Of a stretch of 64,000 nt of DNA, positions 40,904 through 49,528 are shown one piece after another. Under the pieces are notes generated by a model. That model was not told the origin of the DNA and searched no databases. It saw only the letters and a list, made by a program, of their open reading frames with translations. This DNA is from Pseudomonas trivialis. Its GTDB lineage: Bacteria > Pseudomonadota > Gammaproteobacteria > Pseudomonadales > Pseudomonadaceae. The stretch covers positions 1 to 64,000 of the forward strand of contig NZ_JYLK01000006.1 of the NCBI RefSeq assembly GCF_001439805.1. Direction: 5' to 3'. How positions within the stretch are numbered: the stretch's first letter is position 1; each line of letters begins with the position of its first letter. Position numbers and translations under genes: made by a program.

Positions 40904-41211
40904 CGTGCTTTCTCCAGACCTTCAGCGACGGAGTCGATAGCGGCTTTAGCAGACTCGATCGCCATATGCAGTAACCACGCTTGGCTTGGGGTAACGACGA
41001 GCTCAGACATCCCCGCGTCTTCTAAAGACTTTTTCACACTATAAAGAGTGCAAGATGCCTGATTCAAAGCATCGACAGCAGGAACGCCTGGACGGACGCC
41101 ATACAAATCTTGCCCCTCAATGTTGCAGCGCGCGAATGAGAGCGCCACGGTCACCGGTCCCTTGAAGGCGCCAGCATTGAGTTTTTCGTTTACTTCGGTA
41201 TGCTTCGTCAT
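40900..41211 (-). CDS. DUF3077-like small protein
   Basis: 103 residues from MTKHTEVNEKLNAGAFKG; the longer frame upstream overlaps the Arc-like gene. DLYGVRPGVPAVDALNQASC and AWLLHMAIESAKAAIDSVAEG resemble the DUF3077 family found in Pseudomonas chromosomes and phages. Function unknown. The stop overlaps the Rha start. Confidence 0.7.
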   Translation of the reverse strand: MTKHTEVNEKLNAGAFKGPVTVALSFARCNIEGQDLYGVRPGVPAVDALNQASCTLYSVKKSLEDAGMSELVVTPSQAWLLHMAIESAKAAIDSVAEGLEKAR

Positions 41212-41275
41212 GTGAATGTCCTCAGAAATGTTCACTGCTTCATAGGCCTCAAGCGTTGGCGCGCTTGGGGCTTTT

Positions 41276-41440
41276 TCATGCCTGTTGTTTTTCATGAACA
41301 AGCTCCTGCTCCATCATTTTCCTTAAGCGGAAAACTACCTCCCCGTTCGCTGTCCTTCCGTTCTCCTCTGACTTCGTGCTCAGCCAATCCCTCAGTTGAA
41401 GTGGCAAACGAATCACCAGCGGAACTTTTTCTTGCCTCAT
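41276..41440 (-). CDS. Arc-type ribbon-helix-helix repressor (54 aa)
   Basis: The ATG at 41440 is preceded by GGAGGTTAAGG, the strongest ribosome-binding site in this region. The product reads MRQEKVPLVIRLPLQLRDWL, then SEENGRTANGEVVFRLRKMM, the Arc/Mnt layout: an N-terminal beta strand (PLVIRLP) and two helices with the NGE turn. It is divergent from an XRE gene, with tandem repeats between them. In P22, Arc/Mnt control the antirepressor. The neighbouring Rha/KilAC gene makes the parallel attractive. Confidence 0.8.
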   Translation of the reverse strand: MRQEKVPLVIRLPLQLRDWLSTKSEENGRTANGEVVFRLRKMMEQELVHEKQQA

Positions 41441-41464
41441 CCTTAACCTCCATCGCCATGCGTG

Positions 41465-41531
41465 TGATCATTTGTGATCATTTGATACCACTTGCTATCA
41501 CATGTCAATACTGATCATTGGGGATCATTTG
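41465..41531. promoter_or_regulatory. Tandem operators between divergent Arc and XRE genes
   Basis: TGATCATTTG occurs at 41465-41474 and 41475-41484, and near copies stand at 41512-41521 and 41522-41531. The copies are paired head-to-tail at exact 10-bp spacing, one helical turn, with TGATCA as palindromic core. This suits binding of ribbon-helix-helix dimers to one face of the DNA. Confidence 0.65.
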
Positions 41532-41582
41532 TTGTCTGATATAGTGATATGAAACCCAGTAATTAAAAGGCTTCGAGGGCTC

Positions 41583-42038
41583 ATGACCGATACCAGATCT
41601 TTTGCTGAACGCCTCCTATGGGCACGCTCCGAAGCAGGTCTGACGCAAAAAGATCTTTCCGAACAAAGCGGCATCAGCCAACCTCAAATCGTACGATATG
41701 AAGCTGGTCGCTCCAAACCCCGTCTGGGTGGCGCCCTCAAACTGGCCCGGGTTCTGAAAATGGACGCCTACGATCTGATGCCGGAACTGAAAAAGACCAC
41801 TAAGGAAATCGAGATTCAGCTCAGCGCCGAAGAAGCCGAGCAGTTCGATACGGAGGCGGCAAAACTTGGCATTTCGACTGAAGAACTGATGCGAAAACTG
41901 ACGATCATCGGACTCCGGATGAAACTTAAGGATCCTGAGACACGGCGTATGATGGAAGAGGAATTTCCAGGCATGGTAGATCGGTTTGATGCGCTGCCAG
42001 GCCCGGATGATGATGGCGATCTTGAGCTCGGTAATTAA
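41583..42038 (+). CDS. XRE-family regulator
   Basis: 151 residues. The helix-turn-helix is LLWARSEAGLTQKDLSEQSGISQPQIVRYEAGRSKP (about 11-46). The C-terminal half is acidic and helical (KEIEIQLSAEEAEQFDTEA; LGISTEELMRKLTIIGL), with an arrangement like a second ribbon-helix module for dimerisation. It is divergent from the Arc-like gene across tandem operators. It would be expressed in the lysogen. Confidence 0.8.
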   Translation: MTDTRSFAERLLWARSEAGLTQKDLSEQSGISQPQIVRYEAGRSKPRLGGALKLARVLKMDAYDLMPELKKTTKEIEIQLSAEEAEQFDTEAAKLGISTEELMRKLTIIGLRMKLKDPETRRMMEEEFPGMVDRFDALPGPDDDGDLELGN

Positions 42039-42266
42039 CCTCCTGTGGCGACGTGCGGTATTTTTCCGCCTAGGAAATTTTCTACTCAGACCGCTATACA
42101 TACCATCGGACTCCTAACGAAACGTCTGCAATTACGATGGTTTCCAATTATTCATACAAAACCAGCAATTGGAAGGCTCTGAAAAGGGCCATCTTTTTTC
42201 CGGACCCTATAATCGCCTTTCCCTATCCGGAAGAAAATTGGTGCAAATCGTTTCCGGCTGTCCAGG

Positions 42267-43175
42267 CTACCCGTCTGCATCGGCAAAATCATTTGTACCG
42301 GCCTGCGCCGTGAGAGCGCCCCCAATACTTGCGCTCATTAGAAGATGAGCGTTTTTCCTAACCGTCTTTCTTATAAACTCAGAAGTATCCACATCTAGTT
42401 TTTCTGGAAAAATTAGATCGGCAATTTGGTGAATGGGGGGCTTTGCCCCGACAGCCTCAAACCACAAAGTTAGATCTATGTATGCCAAGAGACGCTGATC
42501 AATCCATTTACTAATATCCTTAACAGTAACTTTTTGTTTTTGATTGGAAATTCCCAACTTTTCTCTAACAGACTTAGCATACTCCACCGCAGTTTCGGCT
42601 ATCAGCTCATCAGGCGCAGCCAGATCAAGATAAACAGGAACTAGAGATCCCATCTGAGAAAATAACTTCCCTCTAATATCGGCCGGCATACCCCAAACTG
42701 GAAGATTAGTAACTTGCGCATACTGTTTTAGAAGCTCCTGACTCGCATCACTCGGAGGGATAATGGAGAGCCCATTCTCATAATCAAGAATCTCATCCAA
42801 CGGCAAATCTGGAGCCAACTGCAAGTACGCCGAGAGGTGTTTCGCATAGCTAAAAGCATCCATGTCTACCAGCGCCGCCTCTCTCCCACCCGCTGCAAGA
42901 TCCTCCTCATTCAATTCAAATAATGTTTTTTGAGCTAGATAAAAAGACGACATAAAGTACATAGCCCAGCTAGCATCATCCGCCCCCTCATCAGCAAGTG
43001 TCGACTTTACAAAATTTCGAGCAGAGACGGCTTCGCTCCAAGCAGCAACTGATTTATTGACAATACTTGTATAATTCTCAAGTTTAAACCATCGAGGCGG
43101 AAAATCTGCCGAGTAATAATAAGGTTCTAATCTTTCGTAAATTTCCAGCTCCGGCCACCGCTTGAATCTCCTCAT
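42267..43175 (-). CDS. DUF6387-like prophage cargo protein
   Basis: 302 residues from MRRFKRWPELEIYERLEPY; AGAAGG precedes this ATG at 43175 and the longer frame is not supported. The protein is helical and soluble. PPRWFKLENYTSIVNKSVAAW in the N-terminal part and a C-terminal TVKDISKWIDQRLLAYIDLTLWFE recall a family I know as DUF6387. Base composition is more AT-rich than neighbours, suggesting recent transfer. The role is unknown; defence or immunity cargo is possible. Confidence 0.65.
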   Translation of the reverse strand: MRRFKRWPELEIYERLEPYYYSADFPPRWFKLENYTSIVNKSVAAWSEAVSARNFVKSTLADEGADDASWAMYFMSSFYLAQKTLFELNEEDLAAGGREAALVDMDAFSYAKHLSAYLQLAPDLPLDEILDYENGLSIIPPSDASQELLKQYAQVTNLPVWGMPADIRGKLFSQMGSLVPVYLDLAAPDELIAETAVEYAKSVREKLGISNQKQKVTVKDISKWIDQRLLAYIDLTLWFEAVGAKPPIHQIADLIFPEKLDVDTSEFIRKTVRKNAHLLMSASIGGALTAQAGTNDFADADG

Positions 43176-43353
43176 AAACCTTCTCACATCAACTATCCGA
43201 TTGACTTCCAGCAGTCTATATAGCCCGTTAGCAAAATGTAATAGCCCTACGGCGCATCTTGAGAACACAACCAAAATGACCGGGCACGCAGGCGTTGAGG
43301 CAGGCACTTGGGGTTGGTACAGTCAGCGCTCAACCACCTGGAATCATGGAAAG

Positions 43354-43698
43354 ATGATGACCGCACTGCGCTGGATGTTGCCGCTGATCATTGCTGGGCT
43401 GAGCCAAGCGGCATGGGGATACGGGGAGATTGATCGCCTTACAGGATCGACAATTGTGGCGTCAGGCGAGCTGGAGCAAGTCCACTGCCCCGTCGGCGGC
43501 AAATACGATTGCCTAACCTGGCCACACGACCTGTACAAATTCAGCATGCAGAACATCTGCTTCACTGCGAACGTGACGTGCGGCTTCTCGTGCGAGGGTT
43601 TCATTGCGCAGAAGAACCAGATCCAGACGCTATATGTGCTTGGATCCCGCCTAGATAGCTCAGCGATCAACCTCTACAAATGTCCGAGCATGTTCTGA
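43354..43698 (+). CDS. Secreted cysteine-containing protein
   Basis: 114 residues from MMTALRWMLPLIIAGLSQA; a signal peptide covers about residues 1-22 and GGAAAG precedes the start. The mature part has six cysteines (VHCPVGGKYDC, NICFTANVTCGFSC, LYKCPSM), which would form three disulfides in the periplasm. No family is recognised. It is followed closely by a lipoprotein gene on the same strand. Confidence 0.65.
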   Translation: MMTALRWMLPLIIAGLSQAAWGYGEIDRLTGSTIVASGELEQVHCPVGGKYDCLTWPHDLYKFSMQNICFTANVTCGFSCEGFIAQKNQIQTLYVLGSRLDSSAINLYKCPSMF

Positions 43699-43754
43699 GC
43701 ATTGGCTAGCTGTGCCATGGCAGAATGCTTGGCATTAATTTAAGGGAGTCAGGG

Positions 43755-44213
43755 ATGAAAGCTATCGCCATCGCAGCACTGTTATTCCTCACAGGGTGCG
43801 CGTCCAAAGTCGTCGATTACCAGCCAGCACCTATCACAGCGGAACAGGCCAGGTCAGTGATTGAGCAGGTGCTGATGGAACAGCCCGAGAAGACCAGGCC
43901 CGAGCAGGTTTTCTTCACGAATGAATACATCGCCTACGGAAGCGGTGTCGTGTCCTCCAGCAGCGGCTTCGCAAGCGCGGTACCCATCGGGAATGGTGCG
44001 ATTGCCGCCGGCAACTCGGTAACCTCATCCAAATCCGTTCAGACCAGGATCTTTTTCAACTCTATCGGTAGCGCGACCCTATACACCAAGCGCAACCGCT
44101 GGGTCGTGATTACGACGAATAAGGCCGGCGGCACGCTGAACTTTTCACGGGTTGACTCTCAGCAGAAGGCTCAACGTTTCATCGATGCAATGATGTTCTT
44201 GAAGACTAAATAA
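43755..44213 (+). CDS. Small lipoprotein
   Basis: 152 residues from MKAIAIAALLFLTGCASKVV; lipobox LTGC at about 12-15 and AGGGAG before the start. The mature protein is soluble with a Ser/Gly-rich centre (GVVSSSSGFASAVPIGNGAI) and a RWVVITTNKAGG segment. Predicted lipidated periplasmic protein of unknown function, cotranscribed with the secreted protein upstream. Confidence 0.7.
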   Translation: MKAIAIAALLFLTGCASKVVDYQPAPITAEQARSVIEQVLMEQPEKTRPEQVFFTNEYIAYGSGVVSSSSGFASAVPIGNGAIAAGNSVTSSKSVQTRIFFNSIGSATLYTKRNRWVVITTNKAGGTLNFSRVDSQQKAQRFIDAMMFLKTK

Positions 44214-44289
44214 CAGCTCAATATATTACATCTCTCAACCTGACTACCGGGCATCAAAATCGCAACAAAAATTCGGAGATTGAAGAGTA

Positions 44290-44766
<477 letters not shown>

Positions 44767-44774
44767 ACCTGATC

Positions 44775-45111
44775 TCACTTTTTGCCTTGGTGGACGTCGT
44801 CGAGGTCGGTGACCATCAGCTCGCAATTACACATGCCGGCGCTGCCCACTTTGAGCAAGATAAAGCGACGATGAGCGAGATAGTCGCTGCCCTCCCCCTG
44901 GCGATCAATCCGGCCCTTGGGCCTTCAACCTAGCCAGCCCCTGTTTGATGTGCCCAGCGTTCTCACCAATGGTGTGCAGAGCACCACGCACGTTACCACC
45001 GGCCTCGGCGCTGCCCTGGCTCTCGACGAGCAGGGTCAGCTCCATCAATGCTGCTTCGAGGGCGAGCTGGTTCTCGTAGATTCGTTCTAGGGTGTCAGGG
45101 AGCGAATATTC
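44775..45111 (-). pseudogene. Two overlapping small phage-gene remnants without start codons
   Basis: On the minus strand, 45111-44905 reads TLERIYENQLALEAALMEL and GENAGHIKQGLARLKAQG, typical of a small Pseudomonas phage protein, but no ATG, GTG or TTG is in frame at its front. The next frame to 44775 reads EGSDYLAHRRFILLKVGSAG and also has no start. Both look like remains whose 5' ends were lost. Non-standard starts cannot be excluded. Confidence 0.5.
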
Positions 45112-45270
45112 AAGCGAGGGTATTGCTGTGTCTCCATTCGATGAATCGATGAGCTTAGATGAGGCAAGGACGGCAGACTAGGGGCAAATTCCGGACAAAG
45201 AAAAGCCCGAGCAGTGGAGCGCGGGCCGAAGGAAGTTTGGGCAAAAATTATGGAGCTACAGTAGTGTTAT

Positions 45271-45516
45271 CTATCCAGCCTTCCCTCCCCGGGACATATC
45301 AATCTCAAACACAAGCTCCTCAGCAAGCTCATGTACGCTCTCGCTGTTTGCAAGCTTCGCTAGGTCTATGCCCGTCGTGCAGAACATTGATCCGAGCTCT
45401 GGCTGCCTTACGAAGATAGTGGCCGTCCATCCATTGATCAAAACGCAATCTACCTGGTGACCTGGGAGGCTCCTTTCTAGATCTTCAGTCAGCGAAATCT
45501 TCTTCCAGCAGTGCAT
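45271..45516 (-). CDS. Small phage protein of unknown function
   Basis: 81 residues (MHCWKKISLTEDLERSLPGH). Alpha/beta composition; VDCVLINGWTATIFVRQPELG and VHELAEELVFEIDMSRGGK. No membrane segment. Similar small proteins occur in the cargo part of Pseudomonas prophages. Function unknown. Confidence 0.65.
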   Translation of the reverse strand: MHCWKKISLTEDLERSLPGHQVDCVLINGWTATIFVRQPELGSMFCTTGIDLAKLANSESVHELAEELVFEIDMSRGGKAG

Positions 45517-45645
45517 GATGGCGTACTAGCGCGGCATTGATACACGATTGACATGCGACTGTTGAGAAAGTGCCGATGCCTGAGCAAGAAGCTCGGCGCT
45601 GGGCCGGGCTCGATGATGGCTGCTTATGCTGCTACCGCCAAGGTA

Positions 45646-46026
45646 TCAGCCCTGACAAGCACCAGGATCTTTGTAAGCTTCGCACCATGCGGCCTTCAGA
45701 AGGACTTTGCATTCGGCGTCGTATTTTTCACGTAGCTTGGCAGTACCAGTTGGTGTCATCGGCCCAGGTATCTCGTTGCGCAAGTCCACCAATTTTTGCG
45801 CAACTTCGTCCTGAGCCTGCGGGGTATCGCCAGCATGAACCAGAAGCGCGTAGAAAGCTTTTGAGGAAAGCTTGCGGCTTATGTCGGGCTGGTCACCCGC
45901 TACTGAAAGCAATTCGTAGTAGGCCGCGCAGTGGAGGTCTTTCTCTTTTTGGGTTTCGGCTTGGGCGGCGAATGAAATGCAGGTGAAGATGGCGCAGAAG
46001 GCCAGTGGCATCGAGGATAGGTGCAT
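45646..46026 (-). CDS. Small periplasmic protein
   Basis: 126 residues from MHLSSMPLAFCAIFTCIS; the signal peptide ends near FAAQAETQ. The mature part has paired cysteines (LHCAAYYELL; AECKVLLKAAWCEAYKDPGAC) and a helical middle (DEVAQKLVDLRNEIPG). Start choice is uncertain between 46026 and 46011. Unknown function. Confidence 0.65.
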   Translation of the reverse strand: MHLSSMPLAFCAIFTCISFAAQAETQKEKDLHCAAYYELLSVAGDQPDISRKLSSKAFYALLVHAGDTPQAQDEVAQKLVDLRNEIPGPMTPTGTAKLREKYDAECKVLLKAAWCEAYKDPGACQG

Positions 46027-46084
46027 GAAAACGAGTCCGTTCGATAGGGGCGAAAATTTTATCAGCTCAGATGTCAGATGCAAG

Positions 46085-46107
46085 AAGCCCGGCGCTGGGC
46101 CGGGCTG
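46085..46107 (-). terminator. Terminator after the 344-aa membrane protein gene
   Basis: AAGCCCGGC pairs with GCCGGGCT around GCTG. It lies just downstream of the minus-strand stop at 46141 and repeats the sequence found at 40078. Confidence 0.65.
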
Positions 46108-46140
46108 TGTTCCTGCGGTTGCTCTGGCTGTAATTCGATT

Positions 46141-47175
46141 TCAGCGATCGTCAGGCTTTCGTCGAGGTCTAACCACCTCTGGCGGGTTGCGACGCTCAAC
46201 GCCAATTACCACGGCGCTTTTAATGCTTTCGTCTAGAATTTTGGCGTTTATGTTTAGGTAGACTATTGTCCTTTCCCACTCAGCGTACTGCAGGATTTCT
46301 TTCTGTTCGGCATCGAGAGTAATGTCCTCAACAAGCGCCTCAAACTCCGTACCTGCTCTATGCCTGCGAATTTTTACCTTGAACGCTTCCGGGTCAGAGG
46401 AGTCCACTCGCAATACTCGATAGAACCCGTCCAGACGCTGTTCTACGGCCCTACGTCGGGCATTTACTACGAGTTCCTGCGCCTCTTCACCTGTAGTTGT
46501 GATCCCTGACATAGTTGCTTCATCTGCCCTTACAAACCCCTTTAACATTTCTGTCTTGGTGTCATAGGCTTGCCGCGAGATCTCTTCGAGCTTGGGCTCG
46601 CGCACCATTAGCTTCGTCATCAGCTCCATACGCTTCGTTTCCTCTCTTGACGATTCCTTCATCGTTTCGAGAATATTTCGTTGTTCTTCCGTTTTTGCCT
46701 CGCCAAGGCGCACCTCTTTACGGTAATCGAGGTATGCGCCATAGGAGGCTTTGCCGACCCACAGGACTCCCAATCCAATGACGGTAATTGCTATCAGCTC
46801 TGGTGACATGGTTTCTGCGGCCTTTTGAGCGAATTTCTCCAAAACACCCTGGAAATCGATTTCAAAAATCGATGACCCCTCCTCTACCTTGATGAGGATC
46901 TCAAGCTCTTCGCGCTCGGCGCTCGAAAGCTTGCGGGTGTCATCTGTATCGTATTGGGCAATTGCATACGATTTATAGACGAGATTTTGAAGTTCGAGAA
47001 AGGATTTCATGACCGGAGGCGTAATGGTTGCGTCGAATTTTGCCCCAACCAACCTAACCTCAAGCTTTGGCCATCCGGAAAGTTTTACGTTTCCCTTGAA
47101 CCCCCCATCTTTGAGGTAGGTTTGAATTGCTTCAAAAGCATCAGCTTCATTCCTGATCGTTATATTCTGCGCCAC
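46141..47175 (-). CDS. Single-span membrane protein of unknown function, cargo
   Basis: 344 residues in three parts. The N-terminal soluble domain (about 1-120: GGFKGNVKLSGWPKLEVRLV, MKSFLELQNLVYKSYAIAQ) precedes a membrane helix (ELIAITVIGLGVLWVG, about 125-141). A charged coiled coil follows (EEQRNILETMKESSREETKR), then a C-terminal mixed domain (LVVNARRRAVEQRLDGFYRV; EDITLDAEQKEILQYAEWER). The build is that of a sensor-effector, and prophage cargo of this type is sometimes anti-phage. No catalytic motif is seen. Confidence 0.65.
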   Translation of the reverse strand: MAQNITIRNEADAFEAIQTYLKDGGFKGNVKLSGWPKLEVRLVGAKFDATITPPVMKSFLELQNLVYKSYAIAQYDTDDTRKLSSAEREELEILIKVEEGSSIFEIDFQGVLEKFAQKAAETMSPELIAITVIGLGVLWVGKASYGAYLDYRKEVRLGEAKTEEQRNILETMKESSREETKRMELMTKLMVREPKLEEISRQAYDTKTEMLKGFVRADEATMSGITTTGEEAQELVVNARRRAVEQRLDGFYRVLRVDSSDPEAFKVKIRRHRAGTEFEALVEDITLDAEQKEILQYAEWERTIVYLNINAKILDESIKSAVVIGVERRNPPEVVRPRRKPDDR

Positions 47176-47292
47176 AGCATTTCCCTATGTGTATTTGCGA
47201 CGGTATTGCCGCATTGTTGGCATTGGTCTCTACGGACCTTCCGCTACTGACTCGGACTTAGTTTGAGCCACCTCCACGCAACCCGCCTCCGT

Positions 47293-47463
47293 TCACCTCT
47301 TCCATGCCCCGCCATGGAAGCAGTTCAGCGCTATCAGCTCAATCAAAGCCACGAAAACGCAGAGCACAATGAAACCATGACTGAATACCCCCTTGCGGCC
47401 TGACGAGCCCCAGCTAAGGCCAGCTGCGTAGGAATACCCGGGTAGCATCATAAATAAAGCCAT
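47293..47463 (-). CDS. Small two-helix membrane protein
   Basis: 56 residues from the ATG at 47463 (MALFMMLPGYSYAAGLSW); TTG at 47508 would add 15. Hydrophobic stretches lie at each end (MALFMMLPGYSYAAGL, GFIVLCVFVALIELIALNC). Unknown function. The start is uncertain and no good ribosome-binding site is seen. Confidence 0.45.
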   Translation of the reverse strand: MALFMMLPGYSYAAGLSWGSSGRKGVFSHGFIVLCVFVALIELIALNCFHGGAWKR

Positions 47464-47512
47464 GCAAGCAATGACCCGACCTTGCTCCAGAAGCTCTGCT
47501 CTCGCCAAGCAG

Positions 47513-47762
47513 TCATTTTTCCTGTTCCGCAGCGCGAGTTATTTGGCCGTTCTTCACCTCATCCGCATGACCCGCCAGCTTGTACTCGACGTCTTGGTAG
47601 CTCGCGGCAATCTTCAGCAACTCTCTCCCTCATCTATCTGTCCGGCCTCGGACAGCTTCACCTCAGCCCGAATCAGATCGACGTCCGACCATTTGATCAG
47701 GGCCGGAGCCTCTGTCAGGTCGCGGCGCAATTGTTGGTTAGGTTTAGCGAGGCGAATACCTA
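47513..47762 (-). pseudogene. Frameshifted small phage-gene remnant
   Basis: Two neighbouring frames on the minus strand look coding. 47755-47614 reads KPNQQLRRDLTEAPALIKWS and DLIRAEVKLSEAG. 47620-47513 reads LLKIAASYQDVEYKLAGH and NGQITRAAEQE. Together they resemble one small protein with a frameshift near 47617 and no start codon at the front, where the frame runs into the lipoprotein gene's stop. Confidence 0.5.
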
Positions 47763-47768
47763 AAACAC

Positions 47769-48233
47769 CTACTGCGCCATTATTTCCTGATAGCGCTTCT
47801 GGTATTCGTCATAAGGCAGGTTCTGCTCAGTGAGTTTCTGGAGTTGGACCTGCTTGTATTGACTCTTGGTCATAGGGCCAGGTGCCGCCTGAACGGGCGC
47901 AGCGGAATATTTTGATGGCGCCCCTCCTCCGACCTTCGAGCCGCTACGGGCATAGCTGCTCACAGTCCCGTCAGGAGCAATGGTCACCGTAGTGCTCTCT
48001 ACCTCCGTGCCGATACCTGCGAAACCGACGTAGGCATAGCCCCACCCCAAAACCTGCGATCCGTCAGAATTCTGGGTGACTGCTGTGGGTGGGCCGAGAA
48101 GGGCAATCACTTCATTGCTGGTGGTTTTGCCTTTAATCAGGCTATCGATCTGGGCTTGTTCGATTTTCGTGCCACTGCTAGCGCAGCCCGAGAGAAGCGC
48201 TGCCATTGAGAGGCAAAGAAGCATCTTTTTCAT
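47769..48233 (-). CDS. BamE/SmpA-like lipoprotein
   Basis: 154 residues; signal peptide with lipobox LLSGC (about 13-17) after MKKMLLCL. IDSLIKGKTTSNEVIALLGPPTAV is the opening of the SmpA/OmlA fold, in which a K-TT..EV..LLG-P pattern is typical. A Gln/Tyr-rich tail (KSQYKQVQLQKLTEQNLPYD) follows. Predicted outer-membrane lipoprotein. As prophage cargo it could alter the envelope of the lysogen. Confidence 0.75.
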   Translation of the reverse strand: MKKMLLCLSMAALLSGCASSGTKIEQAQIDSLIKGKTTSNEVIALLGPPTAVTQNSDGSQVLGWGYAYVGFAGIGTEVESTTVTIAPDGTVSSYARSGSKVGGGAPSKYSAAPVQAAPGPMTKSQYKQVQLQKLTEQNLPYDEYQKRYQEIMAQ

Positions 48234-48360
48234 AAAGTCCCTTTCTGTCTTGAGGCTGGCAAATTCAAGCCCTAGCTGGTGCTGCCAACCAGTCGTAATG
48301 AGGCGAATCTAACACCATTACATCGCCACTACGAGTCAGCTCCCTTCTCCTCCTGCAAAA

Positions 48361-48416
48361 TTAGCAAACTCAAATTCCAAAAAAACAGTTTGCTAATTTA
48401 TTTAGCTATTGCTAAT
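48361..48416. promoter_or_regulatory. Operator-like inverted repeats upstream of the int operon
   Basis: TTAGCAAACT and AGTTTGCTAA are perfect 10-bp inverted halves 16 bp apart. ATTGCTAAT follows at about 48409. The TTGCTAA word is the same half-site seen in the CI/Cro region at 38179. The AT-rich surroundings could hold the promoter for the genes from 48518 onward. Confidence 0.55.
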
Positions 48417-48517
48417 TTAAAGCCACTCCTTCGCCACCTCATGGCGAAACAGGAGCATCTCAATTTTTTGCGAAAGCCAACAACGCGGCGGGCACTTGCT
48501 CGTCCTGGAGAAAGTGC

Positions 48518-48739
48518 ATGTCCCGTAAGCCCCTCACACCGCTTCAGCTATTCAAGGTGATGATTTCAATCCTGCTTTACATAACCGCCTCGGGCGTCTG
48601 GCTGCTTTTTGCAGCCCGAGACTTGATCAGCAGTTCCTCGGATTTCGACGTGACGGCGGCTTTCTTCGGCACCGCAGTCTGGCTCATTGCGAGTGCCTGC
48701 TTATTTCTCCTAATCACCACGCCGAAATCAGGCGATTAA
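48518..48739 (+). CDS. Small two-helix membrane protein
   Basis: 73 residues; hydrophobic helices at about 13-32 (VMISILLYITASGVWLLFA) and 47-66 (FFGTAVWLIASACLFLLI). It begins the plus-strand operon that ends in integrase. Preceded by GGAGAAAG. Unknown function. Confidence 0.65.
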   Translation: MSRKPLTPLQLFKVMISILLYITASGVWLLFAARDLISSSSDFDVTAAFFGTAVWLIASACLFLLITTPKSGD

Positions 48740-48786
48740 CACACTCAGCCAGCTCTCCATATTTTGGAGCTAGCCAGGAGATCATC

Positions 48787-49017
48787 ATGACCACCAACCA
48801 ATACGATTCCCGCACCGCCGACAAGTTTGTGGTGCGCCTGCCTGCCGGCCTGCGCGCTGACATTGAGGCGGCTGCAAACGCCGCAGACCGCAGTATGAAC
48901 AGCGTGTTCGTCCAAGCCATACGCCAGTATCTGGACGGACAGAATCGTCAAACCTTGCTACTGGACGCACTGGCAAGTGCCGCCGCTCCGCTCGCGCCTG
49001 TGAGTTCCAGCCGATGA
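48787..49017 (+). CDS. Arc-family DNA-binding protein
   Basis: 76 residues. FVVRLPAGLRADIEAAANAADRSMNSVFVQAIRQYL (about 14-49) is a complete ribbon-helix-helix: beta strand FVVRLP, turn, and the RSMNSxF start of the second helix. AGGAG lies upstream. Such proteins near integrase often regulate excision. It overlaps the next small gene by four bases (ATGA). Confidence 0.82.
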   Translation: MTTNQYDSRTADKFVVRLPAGLRADIEAAANAADRSMNSVFVQAIRQYLDGQNRQTLLLDALASAAAPLAPVSSSR

Positions 49018-49181
49018 GCCGCCGCAACGGAAAGTTGGGTGAGCGCCTGATGGCGCTGTACAACGCCCTGCAGCGTAGGGAAACCACCTTTGGCCAGATC
49101 TACGCTATGTCCGCATCGTGCGGCATCGACGCACGCAGGGTGCTGGCAGACCACTTCCAAGGTGGTGAACTCAATGGCTAA
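49014..49181 (+). CDS. Small protein coupled to the Arc gene (55 aa)
   Basis: The ATG overlaps the Arc stop, and its stop overlaps the next gene's start. The product is basic and helical (MSRRNGKLGERLMALYNALQ, then TTFGQIYAMSASCGIDARRV). It is conserved in layout but I recognise no family. Translational coupling on both sides supports expression. Confidence 0.6.
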   Translation: MSRRNGKLGERLMALYNALQRRETTFGQIYAMSASCGIDARRVLADHFQGGELNG

Positions 49182-49521
49182 GACAGTGCTGCGGGTGCGC
49201 CTTGATGGCATCGCGTTCTACATGAACACCGAGACCTCTTCACCCGGTACCGGACACCGAAACAGATTTCGCTTGTTCAAGACAGAAAACTACGGGCGCG
49301 ACAAATCCGGCTGGATTCAGGTGGGCTCGACGGCTGGCCAGGAGTTATTGGCAATTGAAAATGAAAGCATCTTGCTGAAGGCGTGTGAAAAGCTATTCGC
49401 CAGCAAAAAGCCCCACCGCTACGACCTGCATGGCGCGATACGCGGCAAACCCGGGAAGTGGGAGGGCGAGGCCTTTCCCGTCAGGAAGTCAGTGCAAACA
49501 ATGTCCTCTATTGAACAGTGA
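49174..49521 (+). CDS. Phage protein in the integration operon
   Basis: 115 residues from MAKTVLRVRLDGIAFYMNTE (49174). Alpha/beta, basic: RFRLFKTENYGRDKSGWIQV and KPHRYDLHGAIRGKPG. No recognised family. It lies between the Arc-coupled gene and the Xis-like gene. Confidence 0.65.
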   Translation: MAKTVLRVRLDGIAFYMNTETSSPGTGHRNRFRLFKTENYGRDKSGWIQVGSTAGQELLAIENESILLKACEKLFASKKPHRYDLHGAIRGKPGKWEGEAFPVRKSVQTMSSIEQ

Positions 49522-49528
49522 TGACTCC

